Origin: Arenibacter hampyeongensis
GTDB taxonomy: Bacteria; Bacteroidota; Bacteroidia; Flavobacteriales; Flavobacteriaceae
Length of the DNA: 64,000 bases
Assembly: GCF_002909255.1 (NCBI RefSeq)
Contig: NZ_PIOB01000002.1
Coordinates: forward strand, 186,001-250,000
Direction: 5' to 3'
The number at the start of each line of letters is the position of its first letter. Position 1 is the stretch's first letter. The position numbers were made by a program, and so were the translations under genes. Shown one piece after another: positions 9,070 through 17,666 of this stretch. The notes under the pieces were generated by a model, which was not told the DNA's origin, made no database searches, and saw only the letters and a list, made by a program, of their open reading frames with translations.

Positions 9070-9777
9070 ATGAACTGTATTGTTATAGACGATGAGGACA
9101 CGGCCAGAGCTATAGTTGGACATTTGGTGGATAACCATCCCAACATAGAGTTACTGGATAGTTTTAATAGTGCTATTAATGCAATTAAGTATCTTAACGA
9201 GCACTCTGTTGATCTTGTTTTTCTTGATATTCACATGCCAATGTTCACCGGCTTTGATTTTATAAGAACAATCAAGAATCCCCCAAAAATAATATTGACT
9301 ACATCCGATAAAAACTTCGCCCTCGAGGCCTTTGAATACGAATGTATTGTAGATTATTTTATGAAACCCATTACGCAGCAACGCTTTGACAAAGGTGTGG
9401 AAAAGGCCATTGCGACACAAAAGGACACAGCGGCAACATTTGATAGTCCGGTTCCTGATGAAGCTATTGATGATCTTTATGTAAATATAGATAGGAGGCT
9501 TGTAAAAATTGATATTCCGAGCATAAATTTAGTCCAGGCAAAAGGAGATTATATATTTTTGAAAACGGCAGATAAAAATTATATGGTGCATTCTACCTTA
9601 AAAAAAATTGAGGATAAACTGCCCCAGGATGCCTTTTTAAAAGTACATCGATCTTATGTTATCAATACTAGGAAAATAATAGACATTGAAGATAATAGTG
9701 TTTTAATTGGTAAAGATGTAATTCCCGTAAGTCGGTCGAATAGGGCAGAACTTTTGAGGCGTTTACATTGTCTCTAA
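9070..9777 (+). CDS. LytTR-family response regulator
   Basis: Transcription factor of 235 residues: an N-terminal receiver (acidic pair IDDED, phospho-Asp in LVFLDIHMPMFTGFDF, Lys in YFMKPI) and a C-terminal LytTR DNA-binding domain (about 135-235) with the typical segments LVQAKGDYIFLKT and FLKVHRSYVINTRKI. It is co-transcribed with the HPt gene upstream and closed by a strong hairpin terminator. Targets are unknown; the short-protein cluster downstream is near but on a separate transcript. Confidence 0.93.
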   Translation: MNCIVIDDEDTARAIVGHLVDNHPNIELLDSFNSAINAIKYLNEHSVDLVFLDIHMPMFTGFDFIRTIKNPPKIILTTSDKNFALEAFEYECIVDYFMKPITQQRFDKGVEKAIATQKDTAATFDSPVPDEAIDDLYVNIDRRLVKIDIPSINLVQAKGDYIFLKTADKNYMVHSTLKKIEDKLPQDAFLKVHRSYVINTRKIIDIEDNSVLIGKDVIPVSRSNRAELLRRLHCL

Positions 9778-9816
9778 AAAGTACATGAACATTAAGGGCT
9801 ATCATCTAAATTTGAT

Positions 9817-9861
9817 AACCAAAAAAAATAGCGTAGTCATCTCTTCGCTATTTTTTTGGTT
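9817..9861 (+). terminator. Rho-independent terminator of HPt/LytTR operon
   Basis: AACCAAAAAAAATAGCG pairs with CGCTATTTTTTTGGTT (one A bulged) around a 12-nt loop, 40 bp after the LytTR stop, with T residues on the descending arm. Confidence 0.8.
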
Positions 9862-10495
9862 TTAAGTATTGGCGCTTTATTAAAATGAATAATTCCAATA
9901 TTAAAAACTTATAGTAGTTCAAGACCATGGATAAACATAGAATTTTTGTAAGAAAATAGGAAGTGAGGTATTCATAAGCCAGGAGTTGGCAAACCCCATG
10001 GCCATTTAAATTTCTTTAAGCACGACAGTTAGTTACATTAATTATGGCGAAAGGAAGGAAAAGAAGCGCATCTCCGCCAACACAGGTTTCTTCCACAGCA
10101 GAAAAGGAACAATTCCAAAAAAACCTGGTGCTAACAAATATTCCATGCTCCACCCCGTAACCTATACTGAACACAATGAAGAATAGGCCTTCCATATGGG
10201 CAACTGGATCTAAATGTGCAGGTGTTGCTAAAAATTAGGCCTCAATTTAATGGGAAATACGGATCTGGTGTTGAGACATTCCATTACCCCCATTCGTCGG
10301 GTCCCATGACATCGATTCAGCTATATATAAAGTCAATACCTGATTAATTGCCCTTAACTGCGTTTTGCGTCAACGAGAATCAACGTAAGTATTTTCCCAC
10401 TCATCTACACTAAAGCGCGATCCACCGAAAAACAACACTTTAAGATGGAGATCCACCTTAAATTTACAGTATTAATAAACCCAAATCAATTTATT
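9862..10495. other. Gene-poor stretch, possibly containing decayed coding sequence
   Basis: About 630 bp with no gene that can be named. A 38-codon frame at 10044-10160 (starting MAKGRKRSASPPTQ) and, in another frame, a protein-like run containing YSMLHPVTYTEHNEE and then AFHMGNW interrupted by stops suggest a decayed gene around 10040-10330. No family was recognised for either, so this is not called as a pseudogene. Confidence 0.3.
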
Positions 10496-10615
10496 ATGAG
10501 AAATTTAAAATTTATTAACCTATCCACTATTTTACTGTCAACTTTAACTTTAAGTTTTATTTGCTTGTTGTTAATTACACAATTAGCGAATGCATCCAAC
10601 GGTAATTTAATATAG
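10496..10615 (+). CDS. Small hydrophobic or secreted protein, 39 residues
   Basis: ATG at 10496, TAG at 10613-10615. The peptide has a basic start (MRNLKFINLS), a long hydrophobic segment (TILLSTLTLSFICLLLITQL) and then ANASNGNLI, so it looks like a signal-peptide or one-pass membrane micro-protein; ANA-S would be a plausible signal-peptidase site. It lies about 100 bp before the first of two tandem 56-residue membrane proteins. No family recognised; it could be chance, though the hydrophobic architecture favours a real product. Confidence 0.45.
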   Translation: MRNLKFINLSTILLSTLTLSFICLLLITQLANASNGNLI

Positions 10616-10714
10616 TGTACAAGCAGTAAGGAACCATATTAAACCTAATACCTGCTTAACAAAAATTAATAATATTTTAAATATCATCCATATTAACCTT
10701 AAAATAAACCTACT

Positions 10715-10885
10715 ATGAATACGCTAATATTAATTAAGGAAATTTACAAGGAAGGATTCAAGAATTTAGGCAACAAATTTGTGAAAAATTATTTCAAGGC
10801 ATTTGCCCTGTTCGGTTTCTCCATGTACGGAGTAGTCCTATACGCCCTAATATTCAGAGTTTCGACTGGCTTCGCATTTGACTAA
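10715..10885 (+). CDS. Small membrane protein, 56 residues, tandem copy 1
   Basis: MNTLILIKEIYKEGFKNLGN is followed by a basic amphipathic segment (KFVKNYFKAFA) and one membrane helix (LFGFSMYGVVLYALIF), ending RVSTGFAFD. It is an inner-membrane micro-protein with an amphipathic N-terminus. Copy 2 at 10956-11126 encodes the same 56 residues. The two genes differ at eight codons, all synonymous, which shows selection on the peptide. Sequence just before the start (AACCTACTATG) is shared by both copies. It resembles small Flavobacteriaceae families such as DUF6747, from memory only. Function unknown. Confidence 0.85.
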   Translation: MNTLILIKEIYKEGFKNLGNKFVKNYFKAFALFGFSMYGVVLYALIFRVSTGFAFD

Positions 10886-10955
10886 TGTTATAAGTAAAGT
10901 AATATTAATAAGGAATAAGAGGATATATAGAATATAACCCAAAAATTAACCTACT

Positions 10956-11126
10956 ATGAATACGCTAATATTAATTAAGGAAATTTACAAAGAAGGATTC
11001 AAGAATTTAGGCAACAAATTTGTGAAAAATTATTTCAAGGCATTTGCCCTGTTCGGTTTCTCAATGTACGGAGTTGTCCTATATGCCTTAATATTCAGAG
11101 TTTCTACTGGCTTTGCATTTGATTAA
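10956..11126 (+). CDS. Small membrane protein, 56 residues, tandem copy 2
   Basis: Encodes a peptide identical to that at 10715-10885. Codon differences from copy 1 are AAG/AAA, TCC/TCA, GTA/GTT, TAC/TAT, CTA/TTA, TCG/TCT, TTC/TTT and GAC/GAT, none changing the protein. Only 70 bp separate the copies; that spacer and the spacer before copy 1 share the AACCTACT before the ATG but are otherwise different. The duplication is therefore old enough for synonymous drift while the protein stayed fixed, or gene conversion keeps the coding part alike. No terminator is evident straight after it. Confidence 0.85.
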   Translation: MNTLILIKEIYKEGFKNLGNKFVKNYFKAFALFGFSMYGVVLYALIFRVSTGFAFD

Positions 11127-11242
11127 TAGTAAGTGTAAATTTGGAAATATTTTTAATAAAAAATGGACTATATGGGGAAAAACTACCTAATGACTTTGGA
11201 ATAAACTTATTTTTGAATATTACTTTTGCTTGGAGAATAAAA

Positions 11243-11290
11243 ATCCCGGCCAAAAGGAATGGCTATGACTGGTTGCCTTGTTTTCGGGAT
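11243..11290. other. Imperfect stem-loop upstream of orphan receiver
   Basis: ATCCCG at 11243-11248 pairs with CGGGAT at 11285-11290, and weaker inner pairings (AAGG with CCTT, GGC with GCC) are possible. It lies about 95 bp before the receiver start, so it may be a terminator of the small-protein transcript or a leader structure. There is no clear T-run. Confidence 0.3.
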
Positions 11291-11383
11291 AAGGGCTGAG
11301 GAGTCTTAGAATAATTCCATAATAAATGATTAAAATGTCAATCCTCCAAAGACGCCGGATACTTGTTTACAAATTAATATCCC

Positions 11384-11800
11384 ATGAAAAAAAAACTCAA
11401 TTGTGTATTGTTGGTGGATGATGACGATGCCACAAATTTCATCCATAACTACGTTATCAAAGAAGCTGGCTTTGCCGAACACATTAAGGTTGTGGAAAAC
11501 GGTCAGGAGGCATTGGACTATTTAAAATCTAAAAATGAAAAGGAGTACCTAAGGCCCAACCTGATTTTCCTAGACATCAACATGCCTGTAATGGACGGCT
11601 GGGAGTTCCTTGAGCAGTACAAACATCTAGATGAGGAATTACAAGGTCATATGATGGTCGTCATGATAACAACTTCACTAAATCCAGACGACAAGTTAAA
11701 TGCCAAGTCACATGATATCGTTGACCACTATATGAGCAAACCGCTGACTGTTGAAATGCTTCATGATTTACAATCGCGGCTTTTTGACCATGATTCTTAA
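11384..11800 (+). CDS. Orphan single-domain response regulator
   Basis: Receiver of 138 residues consisting only of a REC domain: acidic cluster VDDDDATN, phospho-Asp in LIFLDINMPVMDGWEF, Thr in MITTSLNPDD, Lys in MSKPL. It is a paralogue of the receiver at 7743-8147; both share the LIFLDINMP and TTSLNPDD segments. No kinase gene adjoins it, so it probably exchanges phosphate with the kinase or HPt protein upstream, or with a hybrid kinase elsewhere. Confidence 0.9.
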   Translation: MKKKLNCVLLVDDDDATNFIHNYVIKEAGFAEHIKVVENGQEALDYLKSKNEKEYLRPNLIFLDINMPVMDGWEFLEQYKHLDEELQGHMMVVMITTSLNPDDKLNAKSHDIVDHYMSKPLTVEMLHDLQSRLFDHDS

Positions 11801-12027
11801 AAGGTATAAAGCAATTTAAAAACTGGTCATCCCTGATATAATCTTTAGTAGAATTTAGAACGTTGGCCATAGACCTACTACTTTCCTTGGCCAAAAGAGT
11901 CGATGTTATGATTATGAATAATCGTATTTTCTTATGAAAACCTTCAAATCTTTCGGTAACAAAAACTTCAAACATGAACTCGGTTGAAGAATCCTATGTC
12001 AAAACCAACCAAGAATAATTAAATCAA

Positions 12028-12226
12028 TTAATCGCTGGTTTCAATCCCCTTTATCCCTGGCCCAAAAGCCTTCCAAATCTTTTTGATGGCTATAACAACC
12101 AATAAACAAAGGAAGCCTATAACCAGACCGGCTAAAAATTCCCCCACTATTTCCGGTATGCCAATAAGCCAATGATGTAGCCATTCAAGGTTATGCACAA
12201 AAACCCCTGGCCACTAGAACCAGGCC
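12028..12226 (-). pseudogene. Decayed C-terminal fragment of a DUF808-family gene
   Basis: Read on the reverse strand the fragment gives VFVHNLEWLHHWLIGIPEIV followed by GEFLAGLVIGFLCLLVV and a stop at 12028-12030. This closely matches the C-terminus of the intact DUF808 gene at 20311-21207 (IFVHNLEFLHHWLEALPAIV, then GEFLAGLVIGFLCLLVV). Further upstream the DNA still matches (GTTCTAGTGGCC), but about two bases are missing, so the frame is broken, and similarity is lost past about 12226. It is a 5'-truncated, frameshifted relic of a second DUF808 copy. Confidence 0.85.
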
Positions 12227-12265
12227 ATTCGGCTTTGACGTCATTTCAAACCTCTGGCCGCTCCG

Positions 12266-12997
12266 CTAACTATTTTCCCCTATAAAATGGTAGACCCTGT
12301 TGAGAAGTTCCTTGGGATCGTCTATTATAAAAGAAGGGGCAAGTATATTTGCAGTATGAACCTGACTTCTGGTAAGGTTATTGGTTACCGCAAAGACGTG
12401 CATACCGGCAGCAAGTCCCGCTTTAATACCATTTACCGAATCTTCAATAACCAAACATTCATTAAATTCAATTTTGAGCAATTCCTTAACTTTAAGATAA
12501 ATCTCCGGATGCGGCTTTCCCTGTACAATATCATCGCTGGTAAGGATAAAATCCAGTTTTCCCCGGATTCCCATGGCCTCGATCACCGTTTCAGCCTCAC
12601 GGCAATGCGACATGGTGGCCAGGACCGTTCGAAAATTATCCCCGTGAACTCTACCTAGCAACTCAAGGTTATACTTACAAAAATGACTGGATAGGAGATT
12701 TTTATCGTTCAGCATTTGATGGTATATGGCAAGTCTGCTTGTAATAATCCTCTCTTTGACAGTTTCCGAATCAAGGCCACCCATATGTTCCAATAATGGT
12801 TTTTTATATTCCCCAAAAAGTCCATTCACAACTCCGGCCCTGGGAAGCCCCACATACTTCCCGAAACTGTCCATCACCATTTTTTGCAACACCGATCCCT
12901 TGGTCAAAATCTGAATGGCCTGGGCATAAGATTCCGCTTTTAATATTTCGGTATGTACCAGGGTTCCATCAAGATCAAAAATTATTGCTTTTATCAT
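12266..12997 (-). CDS. HAD-superfamily phosphatase, beta-phosphoglucomutase-like
   Basis: Cytoplasmic haloacid-dehalogenase hydrolase of 243 residues. Motif I is FDLDGTLVHTE (nucleophile Asp8, acid/base Asp10), followed by a helical cap domain (about 15-90); motif II is near LATMSH, motif III is the Lys in VQGKPHPEIY, and motif IV is VIEDSVNGIKAG. The GKPHPE and EDSxxGIxA segments place it with the phosphoglycolate phosphatase/beta-phosphoglucomutase/GPP-like branch that dephosphorylates small sugar phosphates. The substrate cannot be deduced. It lies 22 bp upstream of nothing co-directional that is related, and just before a decayed DUF808 fragment. Confidence 0.9.
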   Translation of the reverse strand: MIKAIIFDLDGTLVHTEILKAESYAQAIQILTKGSVLQKMVMDSFGKYVGLPRAGVVNGLFGEYKKPLLEHMGGLDSETVKERIITSRLAIYHQMLNDKNLLSSHFCKYNLELLGRVHGDNFRTVLATMSHCREAETVIEAMGIRGKLDFILTSDDIVQGKPHPEIYLKVKELLKIEFNECLVIEDSVNGIKAGLAAGMHVFAVTNNLTRSQVHTANILAPSFIIDDPKELLNRVYHFIGENS

Positions 12998-13019
12998 CTT
13001 GTCCTTAAATTGGCCATAA

Positions 13020-13865
13020 TTATTGAAAAGTGTAACTTTTTTTCACCATCTCCGTTAGTCTAAAGTATCCGTATGCATAATTTTCCGGATTGCTAACATT
13101 GACACAATTTCCCTTCAGGGGGACGGGAGTAGAACTAAAAAGACCAGTACCTCCCGACTGTTCTATAAGTATCCCTATGAAATTGGAATATTGTTCGGAG
13201 ATACCGTAAAACTCAATATCAATGATATCACCAGGAACAAATGCCTCTATTTTATCCGTGCTTTCATCTTCCTCCTTTTCAAAATACCAACTAATTTCGT
13301 TCCCGTTTATAAATTCATCATCCGCATCCTCCAGATAAGGCAAAAGATCGCCCCGTTCTTTGAACTTAAAAAGATAAAAATTTTCTTCCTCTTCGGGATC
13401 AGTAAATATAACGTTAACTTCAAGATCCTCATCGTTAAAACCTTTTTTTCGGGATTGGGTAAGGTCTGAAATATCTACTACCGGCATTAATTTCTCCGTG
13501 GCCGTATAGGTTTCATTATTATAAATAACTTCCAAGGTATATGTCCCGTTTAATACCGGTACAAAAGATGTAGTGGTATATTCCCCATTGTTTTGGTCTT
13601 CAAATGCATATGTTGCCCCATTAGCGTTGTTAGTGACGATAACGGATGCCCCGGTTACACTGGAATTGTCATTGTCGCCAAAATAGGGCGTGGAAGTGCT
13701 TAGCTTAATAGTTTGTTCATTCCCTGAAGTTCCTTTTTCCCAATCCAAAGAGGCTTCGATAGTTAATCTTGCCGGTGCCGTTTGCACATCAACATCTATT
13801 ACATCTGTACAGGCACTAAAGGTAATCAGGATGGAAATAATTGCAAGTGTTATATATGTCTTCAT
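13020..13865 (-). CDS. DUF4249-family lipoprotein
   Basis: Surface-layer or periplasmic lipoprotein of 281 residues with lipobox FSAC at residue 19 and the family's usual opening (TDVIDVDVQTAPARLTIEASL) leading into immunoglobulin-like strands (VIVTNNANGATYAFEDQNNG). DUF4249 genes are regularly found directly after a CarboxypepD-regulated TonB receptor in Bacteroidota, as here, where only six bases separate them. It presumably acts as an accessory substrate-binding or plug protein for that receptor. The substrate is unknown. Confidence 0.9.
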   Translation of the reverse strand: MKTYITLAIISILITFSACTDVIDVDVQTAPARLTIEASLDWEKGTSGNEQTIKLSTSTPYFGDNDNSSVTGASVIVTNNANGATYAFEDQNNGEYTTTSFVPVLNGTYTLEVIYNNETYTATEKLMPVVDISDLTQSRKKGFNDEDLEVNVIFTDPEEEENFYLFKFKERGDLLPYLEDADDEFINGNEISWYFEKEEDESTDKIEAFVPGDIIDIEFYGISEQYSNFIGILIEQSGGTGLFSSTPVPLKGNCVNVSNPENYAYGYFRLTEMVKKSYTFQ

Positions 13866-13871
13866 TTTCTA

Positions 13872-16238
13872 TTAAAATTTAAAGTTATAGGTTACTGATG
13901 GCACAATGCCGAAAATTGCCGTTCTGGTGGCTTCATTGGCTCCCGTATCCACATTCTGTCCAAAAGAGATGGAAGCTGCATTTTTATGATTATAAACATT
14001 ATATAAACCTAGGACCCACTCCCCTTTCCATCTATTATTGGGTTTTCTATTGGGTCTATAAGTAGCGGAAACATCCAATCTATGATACGCTGGCAAGCGA
14101 TCGGAATTTCTATCCGAGTAACTGGCAATGGACAGGTCTTCATAGGTATACTGACCGTTGGGATAAGTAACCGGTCTACCTGTTTGAAAGACCAGATTGG
14201 TCCCAAACGACCATTTCTCATTTAATTCATAGGCCCCTGTCAAAGAAAAATCATGGGTCCTGTCATAAGCGGTGTTGTACCACTTGCCATCACTGATTCC
14301 CAAACCTCCTGCATTTCCTCCTGGAGTTCGTTGTTCAGATTTTGCCAAGGTATAGGCAAACCATCCGGTAAACCTACCTTCATTTTTCCTGGCCAAAAAT
14401 TCAAGCCCATAAGCCCTTGATTCCCCATTCAAAATTTCTGTCTCAATATTGTTGGCCCCTATTAAATCAGAACCGTCTATATAATCTATTCTGTTATCCG
14501 TGGTCTTGTAATAGGCTTCCACCTCCATGGAATACATTTTATCGTTGAAATTTCTAAAATAGCCCAAGGCATATTGATCCGACAATTGTGGTTTTACAAA
14601 TTTGCCGCTGGGTGTCCAAACATCCAGAGGCGTAACCGAAGTGGTATTGGACAATAAATGAATATACTGTGCTGCACGTGAATAGCCGGCCTTTACTGAA
14701 GACAAATCGTTCAACTGAAATGCAAGGGAAAGCCTTGGTTCAAAATTGCCAAAAGTTTTAATAGTTTCACTTTTCCCATAATAGGTCTCCCCTACTGCAG
14801 TACCTCTTTCGTAAATACCCAATAGTTGGTTATACACCACTGGTTTATCATCCACATATTCTGTCATTGCCTGCCCTCCCATGCGACTAAATGTGCTATA
14901 ACGAAGGCCGTACTGTACCGTTAACTTATCGGTTAGCTTATGTTCCGCATTAATGTACAGTGCACTTTCAAACGCTTTTTTACGGTCCAGGGACAATGGA
15001 TTAATTTCCGATGATTCTGAAGTAGGCCGAATTTGCCCCGGATCAAAATCGTAATAAATGCCACTTGCCCCAAAATCCAGTTTAAATTTTTCACTGGTAT
15101 AATACTTTAAATCATATTTTATATTGTAGTTGTTTATGGAGGAAATCCAATCGAACTCCTCAATTACAATACCCAGATCATAGTCGTACTTGCTATATAT
15201 CAATGATAGGTTGGAAAACAATCTATCATTAAAAATATGGTTCCAGCGCAAATTTCCCGACAAGTTTCCATAACTGCTATTAAAACTTTCCCCTAATTCA
15301 AAGGCATCCCTGCCAAAATATCCGGAAAGAAAGAGCTGGTTACTCCCATTAAGGTTGTAATTGGTCTTAAGATTCAAATCATAAAAATTTGCACTGTTGT
15401 CTTCCCCTGCAGCCTTCAACAGCAAATGGGCATATGATCCTCTTCCTGCAATTAAGAAAGAACCCTTTTCATTGAACATAGGGCCTTCCAAGGCCAGTCT
15501 GCTAGAAATAATTCCGATTCCTCCGGTCATGGCAAAATTTTTACTATTCCCATCCTTTTGGCGTACATCCAAAACTGAAGATGTTCTTCCTCCAAATCGC
15601 GCAGGAATACCTCCCTTGTACAATTTAATATCCTTGATGGCATCTGCATTAAAGACCGAAAAGAATCCTAGTAAATGGGATGTATTGTAAATAATGGCCT
15701 CGTCCAAGAGTACCAAATTTTGGTCTGCCGCACCACCTCTAACATGAAACCCGCTGGAGCCCTCTCCATTATTGGTAACTCCTGGAAGCATTTGTAGAGA
15801 TTTTATAATATCCAACTCCCCTAATACCACTGGCATTTGTTTTACTGTTTTAATGTTTAGTTTGGAAACGCTCATCTCCGGCTTTCTAAGGATAGCACGT
15901 TCCGGTTCTTCGGCAGTCACCACAATTTCGTCCAGTTGGGTAGAAAACTCCATGATTTCAAAATCTAATTTTTGATCCCGATCTAGGACTATCTCCTTTT
16001 TTAATTCAGTAAAACCGATATAGGAAATAATAATTTTGTAATTCCCTTTTGGAGCGGTAAGGGAGTAAAAACCATATTCGTTGGTGGTAACACCTATCGT
16101 TGTCCCCTCCAAAAAGACAGAAGCCCCAAAAAGAGTTTCCCCATTACTCCCATCCGCAATGGTACCACTTACGGTATACCTTTCCTGAGCGGATAATACT
16201 GTCGTGAATAATAAAAATGTTAGAAAAATATTTTTCAT
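13872..16238 (-). CDS. TonB-dependent outer-membrane receptor with CarboxypepD-like N-domain
   Basis: Outer-membrane importer of 788 residues. Signal peptide MKNIFLTFLLFTTVLSAQE, carboxypeptidase-regulatory-like domain at about 22-105 (TVSGTIADGSNGETLFGASV), plug at about 115-230 (SLQMLPGVTNNGEGSSGFHV, then RGGAADQNLVLLDEAIIYN), and a 22-strand barrel ending SVTYNFKF with the terminal aromatic residue. It has no SusC signature and is paired with DUF4249 rather than SusD, so it belongs to the group whose substrates are poorly known (metal chelates, peptides or others). It is the first gene of a two-gene operon. Confidence 0.93.
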   Translation of the reverse strand: MKNIFLTFLLFTTVLSAQERYTVSGTIADGSNGETLFGASVFLEGTTIGVTTNEYGFYSLTAPKGNYKIIISYIGFTELKKEIVLDRDQKLDFEIMEFSTQLDEIVVTAEEPERAILRKPEMSVSKLNIKTVKQMPVVLGELDIIKSLQMLPGVTNNGEGSSGFHVRGGAADQNLVLLDEAIIYNTSHLLGFFSVFNADAIKDIKLYKGGIPARFGGRTSSVLDVRQKDGNSKNFAMTGGIGIISSRLALEGPMFNEKGSFLIAGRGSYAHLLLKAAGEDNSANFYDLNLKTNYNLNGSNQLFLSGYFGRDAFELGESFNSSYGNLSGNLRWNHIFNDRLFSNLSLIYSKYDYDLGIVIEEFDWISSINNYNIKYDLKYYTSEKFKLDFGASGIYYDFDPGQIRPTSESSEINPLSLDRKKAFESALYINAEHKLTDKLTVQYGLRYSTFSRMGGQAMTEYVDDKPVVYNQLLGIYERGTAVGETYYGKSETIKTFGNFEPRLSLAFQLNDLSSVKAGYSRAAQYIHLLSNTTSVTPLDVWTPSGKFVKPQLSDQYALGYFRNFNDKMYSMEVEAYYKTTDNRIDYIDGSDLIGANNIETEILNGESRAYGLEFLARKNEGRFTGWFAYTLAKSEQRTPGGNAGGLGISDGKWYNTAYDRTHDFSLTGAYELNEKWSFGTNLVFQTGRPVTYPNGQYTYEDLSIASYSDRNSDRLPAYHRLDVSATYRPNRKPNNRWKGEWVLGLYNVYNHKNAASISFGQNVDTGANEATRTAIFGIVPSVTYNFKF

Positions 16239-17126
16239 TCTTTGATTATTGAATATTTCTTTAATGATTGTTCGTTTGTTCTTTTTTAATAAGTACCTAA
16301 GACAGCCCTATGCCGTTACCTTGTAGTTTTGATTGATGAATAAACCTACTAAGTGTATTGGGTACCTCTGCTGATTACTCGATAATTTTTGCTACATCTA
16401 ATTTGCTTTATACTTACAGTGGTTAAAATTTATTTTTTTTGTTCTTACTTAATCCATATTACCAAATAGGTATGTGCCTACATCATCTTTTCCCTGGTAA
16501 GGCCAACCCAATAAACCGTTGGTTCCATTAGGTACTGACAAGATTCTTCCCATAATTCCTCGGCAAAATTGTGCATTCATTTCCTTTCAAACGTTCCGTA
16601 ATGAAAATCCGAACCTTATTTTGAGAATAGTGTTTCATTGGGATTTGCAATTCGGCTAGAGGCTATGTTGGAATTTAGTAATGTGGACCAACAGCCTCTA
16701 TGGGAATATCCGTTTCCAGAATATAGATGCGCTATATCTTTCCTAGGCCTACTTGTAATTTTGGCAATAACACTTTCTATTGCCAACCACCTAAAAAATA
16801 ATAAACTGCCCCCCTCAATAAAGGATCCCAATTCTCTATTTTGATTTCTTGATTTCAATTTTTGATATTCATGTTTATGATATGGCCTATTGACATCCGA
16901 AAAAAATAAAGGTTGCATATCTTCCATAAAAAAAATTATTTCAATTTTCAGCTGCCAAGTTTATTCCGCTAAAACTTGCCCTATTTAGTGGCTTTTGGAG
17001 TAAAGGAGTATGGGTGAAATTAAAGTGTCCAAAAATATTTTTCTGTTTAGATGCAACTTTTTCCACTATTGTTTGTCTATTATTTTGAAATCCCCCCTGA
17101 TTGGACCGTTAAAACCATTTTTTTAG
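16239..17126. other. Gene-free stretch between TonB receptor and sigma-factor operon
   Basis: About 890 bp holding the divergent promoters of both operons. A 43-codon reverse frame at 16449-16580 (GRILSVPNGTNGLLGWPYQG) reads like the C-terminus of a lost protein, and overlapping frames at 16616-16927 (reverse) and 16638-16844 (forward) have no family features. None could be supported as a gene. Confidence 0.35.
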
Positions 17127-17666
17127 TTGAAAACCAATATCCGTTTTACACACCAGGAACTTGTTGAAAAGAGCAAGTTGGGCGACCGAAACTCACAGTT
17201 TCAATTGTATGAACAGTATGTAGATGCTATGTACAATGTTAGTATGAGGATGTTGTGCAGTAAGGAAGATGCTGAAGATACCGTTCAGGACAGTTTTGTT
17301 GAAGCATTCAAGAATTTGGGGAATTTTAGATATGAGAGCACATTTGGTTCTTGGCTAAAAAGAATTGTAATCAATAAAAGTATTAACCATTTAAAACTAA
17401 AACGAATTCCCTTAGTGCCAATAATTGACCATGAATATCATCTCACTGAAGAACCTATTGAAAACATAAAGGACATAGATATAGAAAAAGTAAAAAGAGG
17501 CATTAAACAGCTTCCACCGGGTTACCAGCAGATTATACACCTATACTTGATCGAAGGATACGATCATGAAGAAATTGGGGAAGTACTGGAAATATCAAAA
17601 TCCACCTCTAAATCCCAGTATCACAGGGCTAAGAAAAAGTTACTTGAAATTATAAAAGAAATGTAA
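17127..17666 (+). CDS. ECF-type RNA polymerase sigma factor
   Basis: Alternative sigma factor of 179 residues: region 2 at about 22-90 (YEQYVDAMYNVSMRML, EDAEDTVQDSFVEAFKNLGN) and region 4 at about 118-176 (IKQLPPGYQQIIHLYLIEGY, then EEIGEVLEISKSTSKSQYHR). The start is TTG at 17127, because the first ATG falls inside region 2. The stop overlaps the next start by one base (TAATG), so it is coupled with a single-span membrane protein that looks like its anti-sigma factor. The operon continues with two envelope proteins, suggesting an envelope-stress regulon. Confidence 0.92.
   Translation: MKTNIRFTHQELVEKSKLGDRNSQFQLYEQYVDAMYNVSMRMLCSKEDAEDTVQDSFVEAFKNLGNFRYESTFGSWLKRIVINKSINHLKLKRIPLVPIIDHEYHLTEEPIENIKDIDIEKVKRGIKQLPPGYQQIIHLYLIEGYDHEEIGEVLEISKSTSKSQYHRAKKKLLEIIKEM

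Noticed and set aside
16616-16927. Overlapping frames on both strands upstream of the sigma operon
   Set aside because: Each is a shadow of the other, without signal peptide, motif or operon support.
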